Notes: a model not told the origin generated them from the sequence alone. Positions 45,242-54,603 are shown, numbered from the stretch's first letter. The stretch: 64,000 nt of DNA from Lysobacteraceae bacterium PS02065 (GCA_029959555.1 JASCPI010000009.1:1-64000), one strand, 5' to 3'. Made by a program: numbers and translations.

Positions 45242-47561
45242 GGGATATCCGGACCGGCGCGGCGGTCGCGTCGTGCCGCGAGAGCACGACCGGGATCGAT
45301 TTCGAGGTCGGCGTGCGCGCCTCGTCGGCGAGACTCGACAGCGGCACGAGCGGATTCGTCTCGGGGTAGTACGCGGCGAGACAGCCGCGCGGCAGGTCGT
45401 TGGCGACGAGCAGGAAGCCGCGCACGACGCGTTCGACACCGTCCTCGGCGAGGCTGCGCACGTCGACGCGATCGCCTGCGCGCAGGCGGAGCATGGCGAT
45501 GTCGTCGTCACCGATGAACAGCACGCGACGCTCGCCGCGCACGCCGCGGTAGCGGTCGTCGAGGCCGTAGATCGTCGTGTTGTACTGGTCGTGCGAGCGC
45601 GTCGTCGCGAGCGTGAAGACGTGCTCGGCACTCGTCGCCCTCGCGCGATGCACGGGTGTGTCGCGCGATATCGCGTGCGGGATGAACACGGCCCGTCCCT
45701 CGCGCGTCGTCCAGCGCCGCTCGCGTGCGGCGTTCGGCAGGCGGAAGCCGCCCGGCACGCGGACGCGTGCATTGAAGTCGTGGAAATCGTCGAACACGCG
45801 CGTGATCGCATCGCGGATGCGGTCGTAGTCCTCGACCAGCCACGCCCAGCGCGTGCGGCTGCGCGCACCGAGCGTCGCCGCGGCCATGCGCGCCACGATC
45901 GCGGGCTCGGAGAGCAGGTCGCGCGACGCGGGCGCATTCATGCCCGACGACAGGTGCACCATGCTCATCGAATCCTCGACGGTCACGGACTGCGGACCTG
46001 CCGCCTGCAGGTCGATCTCGGTACGGCCCAGGCAGGGAAGGATCAGCGCGTCGCGGCCGTGCACGAGATGACTGCGGTTGAGCTTGGTCGTGATGTGCAC
46101 GGTCAGCGCGCAGCCACGCAGGGCTTCGGCGGTCGCATGCGTATCGGGCGTGGCGGCGGCGAAATTGCCGCCGAGTGCGACGAACACCTTCGCGCGGCCG
46201 TCGCGCATCGCTTCGATCGCACCGACGACGTCGCAGCCGGGCTTGCGCGGCGGCGTGAAGCCGAACACCTCGCCGAGGCGGTCGAGGAACGCCGCCGCGG
46301 GCTTCTCCGAGATGCCCATCGTGCGGTCGCCCTGCACGTTGCTGTGCCCGCGCACGGGACAGGCGCCGGCACCGCGACGCCCGATGTTGCCGCGCAGAAG
46401 CAGCAGGTTGCCGATCATCTGGATCGTCGCGACCGCATGCTTGTGCTGGGTGATGCCCATGCCCCAGCAGCAGATGACGCTGCCGGCGCGCAGGTAGACC
46501 TCGGCCGCACGCGCGAGCTGGGCGCGCGTGAGGCCGGACTCCTCCTCGATCAGCGCCCAGTCCTCTGCGGCGATCTCGGCCGCGAACGCCTCGAAGCCGG
46601 TCGTGTGCGCAGCGATGAACTCGAGATCGACGACGCGTGGCGCACCTTCGGCGAGCGCGCGCGCATCGGCTTCGAGCACGTGCTTGACGATGCCCTTGAG
46701 CGCGGCGAGATCGCCGCCGATGCGCGGCTGGAAGTAGTCGGAGGCGATGCGCGTGTCGCCGTTGCGCAGCATCTCGAGCTTGTCCTGCGGATCGGCGAAA
46801 CGCTCGAGTCCGCGCTCGCGCATCGGATTGAACGCGACGATCGCGGCACCGCGCTTCGACGCCTCGCGCAACTCGCCGAGCATGCGCGGATGGTTGGTGC
46901 CGGGATTCTGGCCGAAGATGAAGATCGCGTCGGCATGCTCGAAATCCTCGAGCGTGACCGTACCCTTGCCGACGCCGAGCTGCGCAGTCATCGCCACGCC
47001 CGAAGGCTCGTGGCACATGTTCGAGCAGTCCGGAAAATTGTTGGTGCCGTACTCGCGCACGAACAGCTGATACAGGAACGCAGCCTCGTTGCTCGCCCGG
47101 CCCGAGGTGTAGAACATCGCCTCGTCGGGTGAATCGAGCGCCTGGAGATGCCCCGCGATGCAGGCGAACGCCTCGTCCCACGACACCGGCACGTAGTGGT
47201 CGCTCGCCGCGTCGTAGCGCATCGGCTCGGTCAGCCGCCCCTGACCTTCGAGCCAGTGGTCGCTGTAGCCGGCGAGCCTTTCCACGCTCTCGCGCGCGAA
47301 CAGCTCGCGCGTCACGCGCCGCTTCGTCGCCTCGGCGGCGACGGCCTTGGCACCGTTCTCGCAGAACTCGAAGGTCGAGGCGTGCTCGCGATCGGGCCAT
47401 GCGCAGCCCGGGCAGTCGAAACCGTCGGGCTGGTTCGCCGACAGCAGCGTCTTCGCGCCGAGCGCGGGAACACCTTGCTCGAGGAGATGACGCGCGACGC
47501 TGCGCAAGGCGCCCCATCCACCGGCGGGGCCGGCGTAGGGCTTGATGACGGGTGTGCTCAC
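45213..47561 (-). CDS. FdhF/YdeP family molybdopterin oxidoreductase
   Basis: A 782-residue molybdenum enzyme of the YdeP branch of the formate dehydrogenase/DMSO reductase superfamily. The N terminus has CPGC (FDCPGCAWPD) and a further Cys (FEFCENGAK), candidate iron-sulfur ligands; CHEPSGVAM, WGMGITQHKHAV and QYNTTIYGLDDRYRG are family segments around the bis-MGD cofactor. It has no Tat signal, so it is cytoplasmic. The substrate is not established; YdeP is linked to acid resistance in E. coli. GTG start at 47561 with AGG upstream. Confidence 0.9.
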   Translation of the reverse strand: MSTPVIKPYAGPAGGWGALRSVARHLLEQGVPALGAKTLLSANQPDGFDCPGCAWPDREHASTFEFCENGAKAVAAEATKRRVTRELFARESVERLAGYSDHWLEGQGRLTEPMRYDAASDHYVPVSWDEAFACIAGHLQALDSPDEAMFYTSGRASNEAAFLYQLFVREYGTNNFPDCSNMCHEPSGVAMTAQLGVGKGTVTLEDFEHADAIFIFGQNPGTNHPRMLGELREASKRGAAIVAFNPMRERGLERFADPQDKLEMLRNGDTRIASDYFQPRIGGDLAALKGIVKHVLEADARALAEGAPRVVDLEFIAAHTTGFEAFAAEIAAEDWALIEEESGLTRAQLARAAEVYLRAGSVICCWGMGITQHKHAVATIQMIGNLLLLRGNIGRRGAGACPVRGHSNVQGDRTMGISEKPAAAFLDRLGEVFGFTPPRKPGCDVVGAIEAMRDGRAKVFVALGGNFAAATPDTHATAEALRGCALTVHITTKLNRSHLVHGRDALILPCLGRTEIDLQAAGPQSVTVEDSMSMVHLSSGMNAPASRDLLSEPAIVARMAAATLGARSRTRWAWLVEDYDRIRDAITRVFDDFHDFNARVRVPGGFRLPNAARERRWTTREGRAVFIPHAISRDTPVHRARATSAEHVFTLATTRSHDQYNTTIYGLDDRYRGVRGERRVLFIGDDDIAMLRLRAGDRVDVRSLAEDGVERVVRGFLLVANDLPRGCLAAYYPETNPLVPLSSLADEARTPTSKSIPVVLSRHDATAAPVRISRDIAATVTG

Positions 47562-47708
47562 ACGGAACCTGCGGATGGCCGGTGGCGCGTCGGGAGCGAC
47601 GGCGGACGCGCCGGAAGGAGGCGCATCGTGCGCACCCCACGCACGTCAGGCAATCGGCGCGACCTATCAGGCGATAGTCCGGTCGATGTCCTGCGGATCG
47701 CGGAGGCG

Positions 47709-48581
47709 TCAGTGGCCGCGCGCGGGCGCGGGATCCACCGCCGGAACGTCGGCGTCGACACCCTGCGCCTTGACCCCGGCCGACGCGGGCTCGTCGTCGA
47801 TCGGCAGGCCGCGATCGAGCAGCCACAGGCGCATGTACTTGCGGTAGACGTTGTCGGCGCCGACGCAGGCCAGCGCCCAGCCGCGCCAACCGTCGAGGAA
47901 ACCGAAACGCAGCACGTAACCGCGCAGGAAGCGCAGCAGCGGGCTCAGGCACAGGTTCCACCAGTAGGCGCGACGCCCCTCGTGGTGCAGCGCGCGTGCC
48001 ATCAGCGTCGCGTAGCGGTCACGACGTGCCCACTGGTCACCGACATGCCGGTAGGCGTGGTGTTCGATGTCGCCGCGCAGGGATTCCACCGGTCCGTCCG
48101 CGACGACCTTTTCGTGGATCTCGCGCCCGCCCCAGCGCGCGCGGCGCCGGTCGAACAGGCGCAGCTTGCGGTCCGGGTAGCCGTTGCCGCGCCGGATCGG
48201 GCGGCCGTAGTACTCCGTGCAGCGCGCCATGCGGAATCCCGCCGCGTCGCCGAAGGCTTTCGCCCTCGCCTCATCGATCGACGCACGCAGGGTCTCGCCG
48301 ATGCGCTCGTCGGCATCGAGGCACAGCACCCAGTCGTGGCGCGCGGCGTCGACCGCGGCCTGCTTCTGGCTGCGGTAGCCCGTAAAGGTGCGCACGATGA
48401 CGCGGGCGCCGAGCGATTCGGCGATCGCGCGCGTGTCGTCGTTGGAGTGCGAATCGACCACGATGATCTCGTCGCAGAACGACAGTGATCGAAGGCAATC
48501 GGCGATGTTGGCGGCTTCGTTGCGCGTGATCACGCACGCACTGAGGCGTGGGAGCGGCGCATCCGCGTGGGGGCGGAGCAT
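47709..48581 (-). CDS. glycosyltransferase family 2 (WaaE/KdtX-like)
   Basis: A 290-residue GT-A glycosyltransferase. LSACVITRNEAANIADCLRSL opens the domain (LSACVITRNEA), VVDSHSNDDT and LCLDADERI carry the nucleotide and metal Asp residues, and GREIHEKVV is typical of WaaE-type lipopolysaccharide-core or related transferases. The start is put at MLRPHADAP because GAGG lies 8 bases before it; in-frame starts at 48602 and 48617 lack a ribosome binding site. No lipopolysaccharide genes lie beside it. Confidence 0.85.
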   Translation of the reverse strand: MLRPHADAPLPRLSACVITRNEAANIADCLRSLSFCDEIIVVDSHSNDDTRAIAESLGARVIVRTFTGYRSQKQAAVDAARHDWVLCLDADERIGETLRASIDEARAKAFGDAAGFRMARCTEYYGRPIRRGNGYPDRKLRLFDRRRARWGGREIHEKVVADGPVESLRGDIEHHAYRHVGDQWARRDRYATLMARALHHEGRRAYWWNLCLSPLLRFLRGYVLRFGFLDGWRGWALACVGADNVYRKYMRLWLLDRGLPIDDEPASAGVKAQGVDADVPAVDPAPARGH

Positions 48582-48786
48582 GGGGAAAACCTCGTCGTTC
48601 ATCGAAACAGTGTCCACGGCGCATGTCGTCCCCGCGTCGAAGCGTGAACGAACGAAGCTAAACGCCGGTTGACTCGCGCGTTCATGACGCGTTTACGCGA
48701 CGATCCGTCGCAGCCCCTGCCATCCGACCCTGCCTGCTCGCGCGGCGACGCGGCACAATGGGCGCTCCCTGCGAGGACACCGTTCG

Positions 48787-50121
48787 ATGGACAGCCGCCA
48801 CCCCGACCTGCACCCGCTCTACGACGAGCATCTGGCGACGCTCCGACAGCGCGCCGATGCGGCCCTCGCTCGGGGCGGCTTCGACCATCTCGTCATTCCG
48901 GCCGGCCATCCGCGCTACCAGTTCCTCGACGACCGGCCCTACACCTTCTACGTGAACCCGCATTTCAAGCACTGGGTGCCGTCGACGAAGGCGCCGGGCT
49001 CGTGGATCGTCTACACGCCCGGGAGCAGGCCCAGGCTGGTGTTCCTGCAGCCGCACGACTACTGGCATGCCGTGCCGGAAGCGCCGGCCGGTTACTGGGT
49101 GGACCACTTCGAGATCGTGGTGATCCGCGAGCCGGCCGAGGCGCGCGCGCACCTGCCGGCGGATACGGCGCGCTGCGCGATCCTCGGCGAGTCGGAATGG
49201 GCGGTCGGCGACGCCGTGCCGAACAACCCGCGCGCCGTGCTCGATCACCTGCACTACCACCGCGCGTTCAAGACCGCCTACGAGCTCGCGATGATGCGCG
49301 TCGCCAGCCGCATCGGCGTGCGCGCGCACCGCGCCGCCGAAGCCGCGTTCCGCGCCGGTGAGTCGGAGTTCGGCATCCACATGGCCTATGTCGCCGCGGC
49401 ACGCCAGACCGAGGCCGACCTGCCCTACAGCAACATCATCGCGCTCAACGAGCACGCGGCGATCCTGCATTACACGGAGTTCGACCACGCGCCGCCCGCG
49501 CAGCCGCGCTCGTTCCTGATCGACGCGGGCGGGTCGTTCCACGGCTACGCCTCCGACATCACGCGCACCTACGCCGCGCAGCGCGACGGCGAGTTCCAGG
49601 CCCTGATCGACGCGGTCGACCGCGCCCAGCTCGGCTTCTGCGACGGCGTGCGCGCCGGTCGCGACTACCGCGACCTGCACGTCCACGCTCACCACGTGCT
49701 CGCCGGCATCCTGCGCGAGCATGGTGTCATCCGCATGTCGGCCGAGGCGGCTGTCGAGACCGGCGTGTCGGCGGTGTTCTTCCCGCACGGGCTCGGCCAC
49801 GGCATCGGCCTGCAGGTGCACGAGGTCGCCGGCTTCGCCGCGGGCGAGGACGGCGGCACGATCGCGAAACCCGACGGCCATCCGTATCTGCGCCTGACGC
49901 GCGTGCTCGCGCCCGGTATGGTCGTGACGATCGAACCGGGCCTCTACTTCATCGACATGCTGCTCGCGGGGCTGCGCACACGCCCCGAAGCCGCCGACAT
50001 CGACTGGGATCGCGTCGAGGCGTTCCGGCCGTACGGCGGCATCCGCATCGAGGACGACGTGGTCTGCACGACCGACGCGCCGGAGAACCTCACCCGCGAC
50101 GCCTTCGCCGAGGCGGCCTGA
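48787..50121 (+). CDS. pepQ: Xaa-Pro dipeptidase
   Basis: A 444-residue M24 metallopeptidase that splits dipeptides with C-terminal proline. The dinuclear metal ligands are visible in order: Asp of LIDAGG, Asp of ASDITRTY, His of FPHGLGHGIG, Glu of TIEPGLYF and Glu of GGIRIEDD. Length and HYTEFDH match PepQ rather than aminopeptidase P. It is divergent from the glycosyltransferase, with about 200 bases between them in which I see no further gene. Confidence 0.94.
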   Translation: MDSRHPDLHPLYDEHLATLRQRADAALARGGFDHLVIPAGHPRYQFLDDRPYTFYVNPHFKHWVPSTKAPGSWIVYTPGSRPRLVFLQPHDYWHAVPEAPAGYWVDHFEIVVIREPAEARAHLPADTARCAILGESEWAVGDAVPNNPRAVLDHLHYHRAFKTAYELAMMRVASRIGVRAHRAAEAAFRAGESEFGIHMAYVAAARQTEADLPYSNIIALNEHAAILHYTEFDHAPPAQPRSFLIDAGGSFHGYASDITRTYAAQRDGEFQALIDAVDRAQLGFCDGVRAGRDYRDLHVHAHHVLAGILREHGVIRMSAEAAVETGVSAVFFPHGLGHGIGLQVHEVAGFAAGEDGGTIAKPDGHPYLRLTRVLAPGMVVTIEPGLYFIDMLLAGLRTRPEAADIDWDRVEAFRPYGGIRIEDDVVCTTDAPENLTRDAFAEAA

Positions 50122-50151
50122 CGCGCCGGCCCTGGCGACGGTTCGAAGCGC

Positions 50152-51684
50152 TCATTCGAAGCCGTTGCCGAAGATGCGGTCCGGCACGAAGCGACCGGAT
50201 ACGAACGCAGGCGGATACGGCGAGGCAGGCGTGACCGACTGCCCTCCGACGAGGACGCGCCCGGCCGCATCGGTGCCGACGGATCGCACGGCGGCATCGA
50301 GCTCGGGCGTGGCGTCGCCGTCGGGATAGATCACCGCGTGCGTGCGCAGCGGATCGACCACGGCGCCGGACACGGCGTCGAGCACGAGCGTCTGCAGGTC
50401 GCTGTGCGAGGTGCCGCCGAAATCCTCGTAGACGCGCGCACCACCGACGAACAGGCGTCCGCCCGACAGCGCCGCACCTTCGGTGACGTCGGGCCCGTCG
50501 TTGAGGAAGCACACCGGCGTCGTGCCCGCGCCGCCGTCGTGACCGCCGACGAGCACCCTGCCGAGCATGCCGAAGCCGAGCGTCACGCTGCCGTCGTCGC
50601 CATCGAAGGCCATCGCGCCGATGCCGGCCTCGCAGCGGCGCGCGACATTGCCGGTCAGGTACACCGTGTACGTGTAGGCACCGAACGTCCCTGCACGTCG
50701 CACCGCGAGACCGGTCGCGCGGTCGACCAGCGAACCGCCACTGTCGAACGCCCGCCGCACGAAGCCGCCGTTGCCGAATCCCGTGCACGGCGCGCCGTTG
50801 GCGCCGATGCACAGCAGGCCGTAGTCCCAGTTCTGGTTGTTGACGCGGATCGCGCCGGCGACGTAGAGCATGGGTGCGCTGCCGATCACGCCGGTCGGCT
50901 TGGTCGTGATCCTCGAAACCTCCATCGAGCAGGCTTCGTTGAACGGCGCGCACAGGCCGCCCGGCACCGGAATCTGCACGTAGCCATTGGTGTCGCCGAT
51001 GCTCGTGTCGCGCACGAGCATGTCGCCTTCGAGGCGCGCGCGGGTGAGGAACGGATTGCTCTCGACCGAGTCGAGCACGCGATGACCGACCACGCTGATC
51101 CAGGTCACGGTGCCGCCGCCGAGCGGGAACGTCTGGTACGCGACCAGTCCGGCGCCGTACTCGTCGCGGAAATCGCCCATCGCGACGTTGCTCGACAGGA
51201 AGGTGCCGTCGAGCCGGAACACGAGCACGACGACGTCGTTCGTCGTCACCGAAGTCGAGCGCTGGCGGTTCGCGAGCACGTAGAGGCGGCCGCCGAGCAC
51301 GGCGATGTCGGTGACGCTGCGGAACGCGAGACCTTCGGCGGAGACATGGCGCAGCAGGCCCGGATTCGGCTCGCCGGTGACCGGCCATGTGCCGCGCAGC
51401 CCCGCGCCGGTCACGCGCTGCAGCACGACGTTGCCCGACACGACGCCACCGTAGACGATGTCGCCGCCCGCGGCGAGTTCCGCCACGGCGGTCGCACCGG
51501 CGCCGGTGCCGCCGACGATGACGTCGCGTCGGCTCGTGAGCGGGAAGCCCGGGTCCGGCGCGAACGGGACGTCCGCGAGACTGGCCGTCGCGTCGGCAGC
51601 CGCGATCGCGGGAAGTGGCGTGGCCCCGAGCGCGAGGAACGACGACACGGTGGCCGCACTGAAGACGACATCGATGAGGCGCAT
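50152..51684 (-). CDS. secreted protein, beta-propeller-like, C-terminal IFGNGFE
   Basis: A 510-residue exported protein. Signal peptide at residues 1 to about 29 (ends LPAIAAA). The body consists of repeated short segments with a G-rich turn and LYVLAN/LYVAGA/LFVGGA-type strands, resembling a propeller or delta-60-like repeat protein; paired Cys suggest disulfides. The extreme C terminus is DRIFGNGFE. I do not recognise a function. It lies convergent with pepQ (30 bases apart). Confidence 0.72.
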   Translation of the reverse strand: MRLIDVVFSAATVSSFLALGATPLPAIAAADATASLADVPFAPDPGFPLTSRRDVIVGGTGAGATAVAELAAGGDIVYGGVVSGNVVLQRVTGAGLRGTWPVTGEPNPGLLRHVSAEGLAFRSVTDIAVLGGRLYVLANRQRSTSVTTNDVVVLVFRLDGTFLSSNVAMGDFRDEYGAGLVAYQTFPLGGGTVTWISVVGHRVLDSVESNPFLTRARLEGDMLVRDTSIGDTNGYVQIPVPGGLCAPFNEACSMEVSRITTKPTGVIGSAPMLYVAGAIRVNNQNWDYGLLCIGANGAPCTGFGNGGFVRRAFDSGGSLVDRATGLAVRRAGTFGAYTYTVYLTGNVARRCEAGIGAMAFDGDDGSVTLGFGMLGRVLVGGHDGGAGTTPVCFLNDGPDVTEGAALSGGRLFVGGARVYEDFGGTSHSDLQTLVLDAVSGAVVDPLRTHAVIYPDGDATPELDAAVRSVGTDAAGRVLVGGQSVTPASPYPPAFVSGRFVPDRIFGNGFE

Positions 51685-51876
51685 GGTCCGGCTCCGGAAG
51701 CGGCAGGTCGACTGCAGGTGTCCGGGTTACGCGCGAACGGGTATGGAACGGACATCGGCGCCCGGGGGCGCGGATGCCCGGGGATCCGCCGAGCACGGGA
51801 ACATCCTCACCGGGCTGGGAAACCCACAAAAAAAAGCCCTCCCGCACAAGCCGAGCCGTTCCTTTAATCTGTTGAA
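51685..51876. other. intergenic region at the left edge of the island
   Basis: No gene seen. It must hold the promoter of the leftward secreted-protein gene. An A8 tract (51828-51835) and GGGCTGGGAAACCC nearby could form weak RNA structure. GC falls from left to right as the accessory region begins. Confidence 0.4.
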
Positions 51877-53685
51877 GTGATACAGTCCCCGTCGTCGCAC
51901 GACGACGGGGATTTCTTCGTGGGCGAGCGGAAGAGGCGCTCGAGGTCGGGGGCACGCCCCCCGCCGTTCGAGTCCCTGCAGATCAACTTCTGCAGGAATA
52001 CGCTCTGCTCGAACTTCGGAGCCATGCCCGGAGACGATCCCGCTTGGCGCAGGGCCGGAAACACAGACGGATACACCTTCTCCGGCTCGGATTACAAGGT
52101 GTCGCTCAAGTGCAGAGTGTGCAGAAGTTCCACCCGAGTGAGAAGCAACCGCGCTTGTGTGGAAGAGCATCGGCGCCAGACCGCCTACCTGCGCCTCGAT
52201 ACGCCGGCCGTGTGTCCAACGTGCGGCAGCTCCGATCGCCTGCAGAAGTTCGGGCAGACCACCGCGGGCTCGACGCGGTTTCGTTGCGCTGGATGCAAGA
52301 AAACCTTCTCGGTGCCCATCAATGCGCAGTGGCGTCAGCGCGTACCCGAGAAGAACGATCTTATCCTCAAGCTCTTGGTCAACAAGTCGCCGATGCGGCG
52401 CATTCTCGAGGTCAGTGGCGTCAGTGCCACAACGCTCTATCGTAAGCTCGAGTTCGCGCACGCCCAGTGCATGCGGTTCGCCGCAAGGCTGGAGCGCCAA
52501 CTCCCCACGCTGCCGCTGGACTCCGTGGAGATTGGCACCGACCGACAGGACTTTCTGGTCAACTGGGGCCGCCACTTCGACCGGCGTGCCTTCGTGCTTT
52601 CCGCGATCGTCTCCGCGGAGAACCAGTCGGGCTACGTGCTGGCTGCACACACGAACTTCGACCCCGATGTCGACCCGGGACGTGCAGAGCGCGAGGCACG
52701 GCAACGCGGCGACTACGACAAGCTGATCTACGAGCGCGAGGCCGCCCGCATCTGGCTTGCGCGCGACTACGCAGCACACGCGGCGAGAGTGGTCAAAGAG
52801 TCCCATGACACCTCGTTCTCGGTGCAGCGCGGATCGCGCTCGGAGGCAGGCGACGCGTTCTTCGATGAGCTTTGGGAGACAGCGGCGCCGGCGCATGGTG
52901 TGCAGGTCCGGCAGGAATACGTGTTCGTTGCGCACTTCCTGACGCTCAGGTACCTGCTCGGAAGCGCGCGCACCATCACGTTCTACCTCGACCCCGACGC
53001 TGGCCTCAAGCAGGGCACCATTTCGGCGTTTCGCGACGAAATCCTCGCCGGCCGGTGCCGCGCGTACGAGCTGGACATCACCAAAAAGCTTACGATCGAC
53101 AAGGTTGAGCTTGCCGTCATGCAGGCCAAGGCTGCGCTGGATCGCGCTCGCAAGGCGACTCCCGGCCTGAGCCGCGACAAGATGGCGTTGCAGCTACTGG
53201 CGCGTGACCTGGAGGCGGCCACCGACCCAAGTGCGTGGATTCGACATCCGCTCCCGAATCGTGCCGAGCCGGAGTTGCGCGTCCGGCACCTCACGCCACG
53301 AGAGTCCGACACGCCCGCCGATCTCGCCGCCCAGATGCTCAAGGCGACGATTCGCAACACCGATCGCTTCATGATGATCGTCCGACGCCGCGTGTCGCTG
53401 CTCGAGCGACCCATCAAGACATCGTCGGGCGGATCTCGCCACTGGTACGCGTACTCGCCCTACAACCCGGCTGTCGCGTGCCGGCTGCTCGACATCGTTC
53501 GCGTGCTGCACAATTTCCAGCACGTCGGTAAAGACGGCAAGACGCCTGGCATGCGTCTGGGGCTGACCGATCAGCCGTGGTCGATCGAGGAGATCCTCAA
53601 CGTGCCGCGATGGATCGAGCCGGTCAGGCGTCCTGCTGCTCGAAAACGAAAAGGGCCGCCTGCGAAGGATCCAGCAGCTGGATGA
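51877..53685 (+). CDS. zinc-ribbon transposase-like protein (IS1-like DDE fold)
   Basis: A 602-residue protein. Two zinc-ribbon areas lie at C39/C44 with C79/C82 and at C113/C116 with C137/C140, followed by a helix-turn-helix at about 160-190, as in IS1-type transposases. A possible catalytic core begins at TDRQDF (D222), with a second Asp pair in FYLDPD (372-374) and a YNP...HNF...KTPGMRLGLTD segment near the end. No terminal inverted repeats or target duplication are seen around it, so it may be an immobile or domesticated relative. The GTG at 51877 precedes a hairpin; GTG 51919 is an alternative start. Its 3' end overlaps the convergent WYL gene by 62 bases. Confidence 0.65.
   Translation: MIQSPSSHDDGDFFVGERKRRSRSGARPPPFESLQINFCRNTLCSNFGAMPGDDPAWRRAGNTDGYTFSGSDYKVSLKCRVCRSSTRVRSNRACVEEHRRQTAYLRLDTPAVCPTCGSSDRLQKFGQTTAGSTRFRCAGCKKTFSVPINAQWRQRVPEKNDLILKLLVNKSPMRRILEVSGVSATTLYRKLEFAHAQCMRFAARLERQLPTLPLDSVEIGTDRQDFLVNWGRHFDRRAFVLSAIVSAENQSGYVLAAHTNFDPDVDPGRAEREARQRGDYDKLIYEREAARIWLARDYAAHAARVVKESHDTSFSVQRGSRSEAGDAFFDELWETAAPAHGVQVRQEYVFVAHFLTLRYLLGSARTITFYLDPDAGLKQGTISAFRDEILAGRCRAYELDITKKLTIDKVELAVMQAKAALDRARKATPGLSRDKMALQLLARDLEAATDPSAWIRHPLPNRAEPELRVRHLTPRESDTPADLAAQMLKATIRNTDRFMMIVRRRVSLLERPIKTSSGGSRHWYAYSPYNPAVACRLLDIVRVLHNFQHVGKDGKTPGMRLGLTDQPWSIEEILNVPRWIEPVRRPAARKRKGPPAKDPAAG
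51887..51910 (+). other. perfect 11-bp inverted repeat near the start of the transposase-like gene
   Basis: CCCCGTCGTCG and CGACGACGGGG with a 2-base centre, followed by ATTTCTTC. It looks like an intrinsic terminator, yet no plus-strand gene ends within 1.7 kb upstream. It is either a guard against read-through into the island, an element end, or within the coding sequence if the GTG at 51877 is used. Confidence 0.6.
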
Positions 53686-54505
53686 GACGCTTCGGCGAGG
53701 GCGCCTCGAGGCGATACATCCGGCCGAAGTAGGGCGCCATGCAGCGGCGCATAGTCGGCGTCCACAGCCAGCGACCGTCCGCATCGACCATGCCGTATTC
53801 GCGTGCGACTACGGCGGTCTGTTCAGCCGTGAGCGCCGACGCCGGTGTGACGGCGATCGTGACCTGCGTCGTCCACTCGACGTCCGATTCGGGGGACGCC
53901 TCGGGTTTGCGTTTGCCGGCGGCCGCCTGAGTGACGCGCTCGAAACGGGCCAGCACGAAGTCGGCGAAGCGCTCGCGCTCCGCGTCATAGGCGCGCACGT
54001 GCCACCGCCACCCGTTGTAGACCAGCGCATGCGGCCAGAGCAGCCGGTCGACAGGCTCGGGCGTCGTCATGGACTGGTAGGTGACCTGGACGGCGCGCTG
54101 ATGGGCGATCGCGCCGGTCAGGGCACGCAGGACGTCGCGCGCGACGGTGCCCCCCGGCGTCGGCACGGCGTCGGCCGCCGCGGGACCCGGCAGCCACACC
54201 GCGCCGTCATCGACGCTGGCGTTTGTGCGGAGTAGGAGCAGCGCCAGGTACTCGTCCGGCGCGCCCGTGGCGATCTTGGGCTGGAAGGACTTGCCCGGGC
54301 GGTAGCAACGGCCCGAAACGTCGTAGATCAGATTGTCCGGGTAGGCGTCCCGGTACCACTTGAAGTCGCGACTGAGGTGGTTAGCCGAGACGTGGGTCGC
54401 ATCGCATACCCGCTGGCGCTGCACGGCCCCTTCCCAGCACGCCAGCGACTCGATGAATCGCAACCGTTGTCGACGCGCGACATGGGCGGGGTTAATCTTC
54501 TCCAC
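53624..54505 (-). CDS. WYL domain transcriptional regulator (BrxR/CapW-like)
   Basis: A 293-residue regulator. Residues 10-70 form an N-terminal winged helix (RFIESLACWEGAVQRQRV, VSANHLSRDF), residues about 125-200 a WYL domain (RAVQVTYQSM, LLWPHALVYNGWRWHVRAYD), and 215-293 a WCX-type dimerisation domain. This order is that of BrxR/CapW repressors, which control BREX, CBASS and other defence systems through a WYL-sensed ligand. It is divergent from the DNA methylase, 98 bases from that gene's likely start, and so probably represses it. GTG start. Confidence 0.85.
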   Translation of the reverse strand: MEKINPAHVARRQRLRFIESLACWEGAVQRQRVCDATHVSANHLSRDFKWYRDAYPDNLIYDVSGRCYRPGKSFQPKIATGAPDEYLALLLLRTNASVDDGAVWLPGPAAADAVPTPGGTVARDVLRALTGAIAHQRAVQVTYQSMTTPEPVDRLLWPHALVYNGWRWHVRAYDAERERFADFVLARFERVTQAAAGKRKPEASPESDVEWTTQVTIAVTPASALTAEQTAVVAREYGMVDADGRWLWTPTMRRCMAPYFGRMYRLEAPSPKRLIQLLDPSQAALFVFEQQDA

Positions 54506-54603
54506 GCGAGAAGCGTACCCTACTCCTCATGCGTAGGGCAATTCTTGTGATAGACTATCGCATACGGAGTACGATACGCCTCCCGCGGACCTCTCTTGTG
54601 GTG
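54506..54603. promoter_or_regulatory. divergent promoter/operator between the WYL regulator and the methylase
   Basis: This AT-richer 98-base gap has two inverted repeats: CCCTAC-N9-GTAGGG (54518-54538) and TATCG-N11-CGATA (54556-54576). The second overlaps a weak promoter for the methylase (TTGTGA at 54545-54550, TACGAT at 54570-54575, 19-bp spacing). Both are plausible operators for the WYL protein; BrxR-family dimers bind inverted repeats in such positions. Confidence 0.5.

Noticed and set aside
51820..51840. A8 tract as an intrinsic terminator of the minus strand
   Set aside because: No stable hairpin precedes the T-run on the minus strand and no minus-strand gene ends there.
54529..54603. 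Extended 25-codon start of the methylase
   Set aside because: It would translate across the divergent operator and both inverted repeats, and the extra residues have no family resemblance; the ATG at 54604 is preferred.
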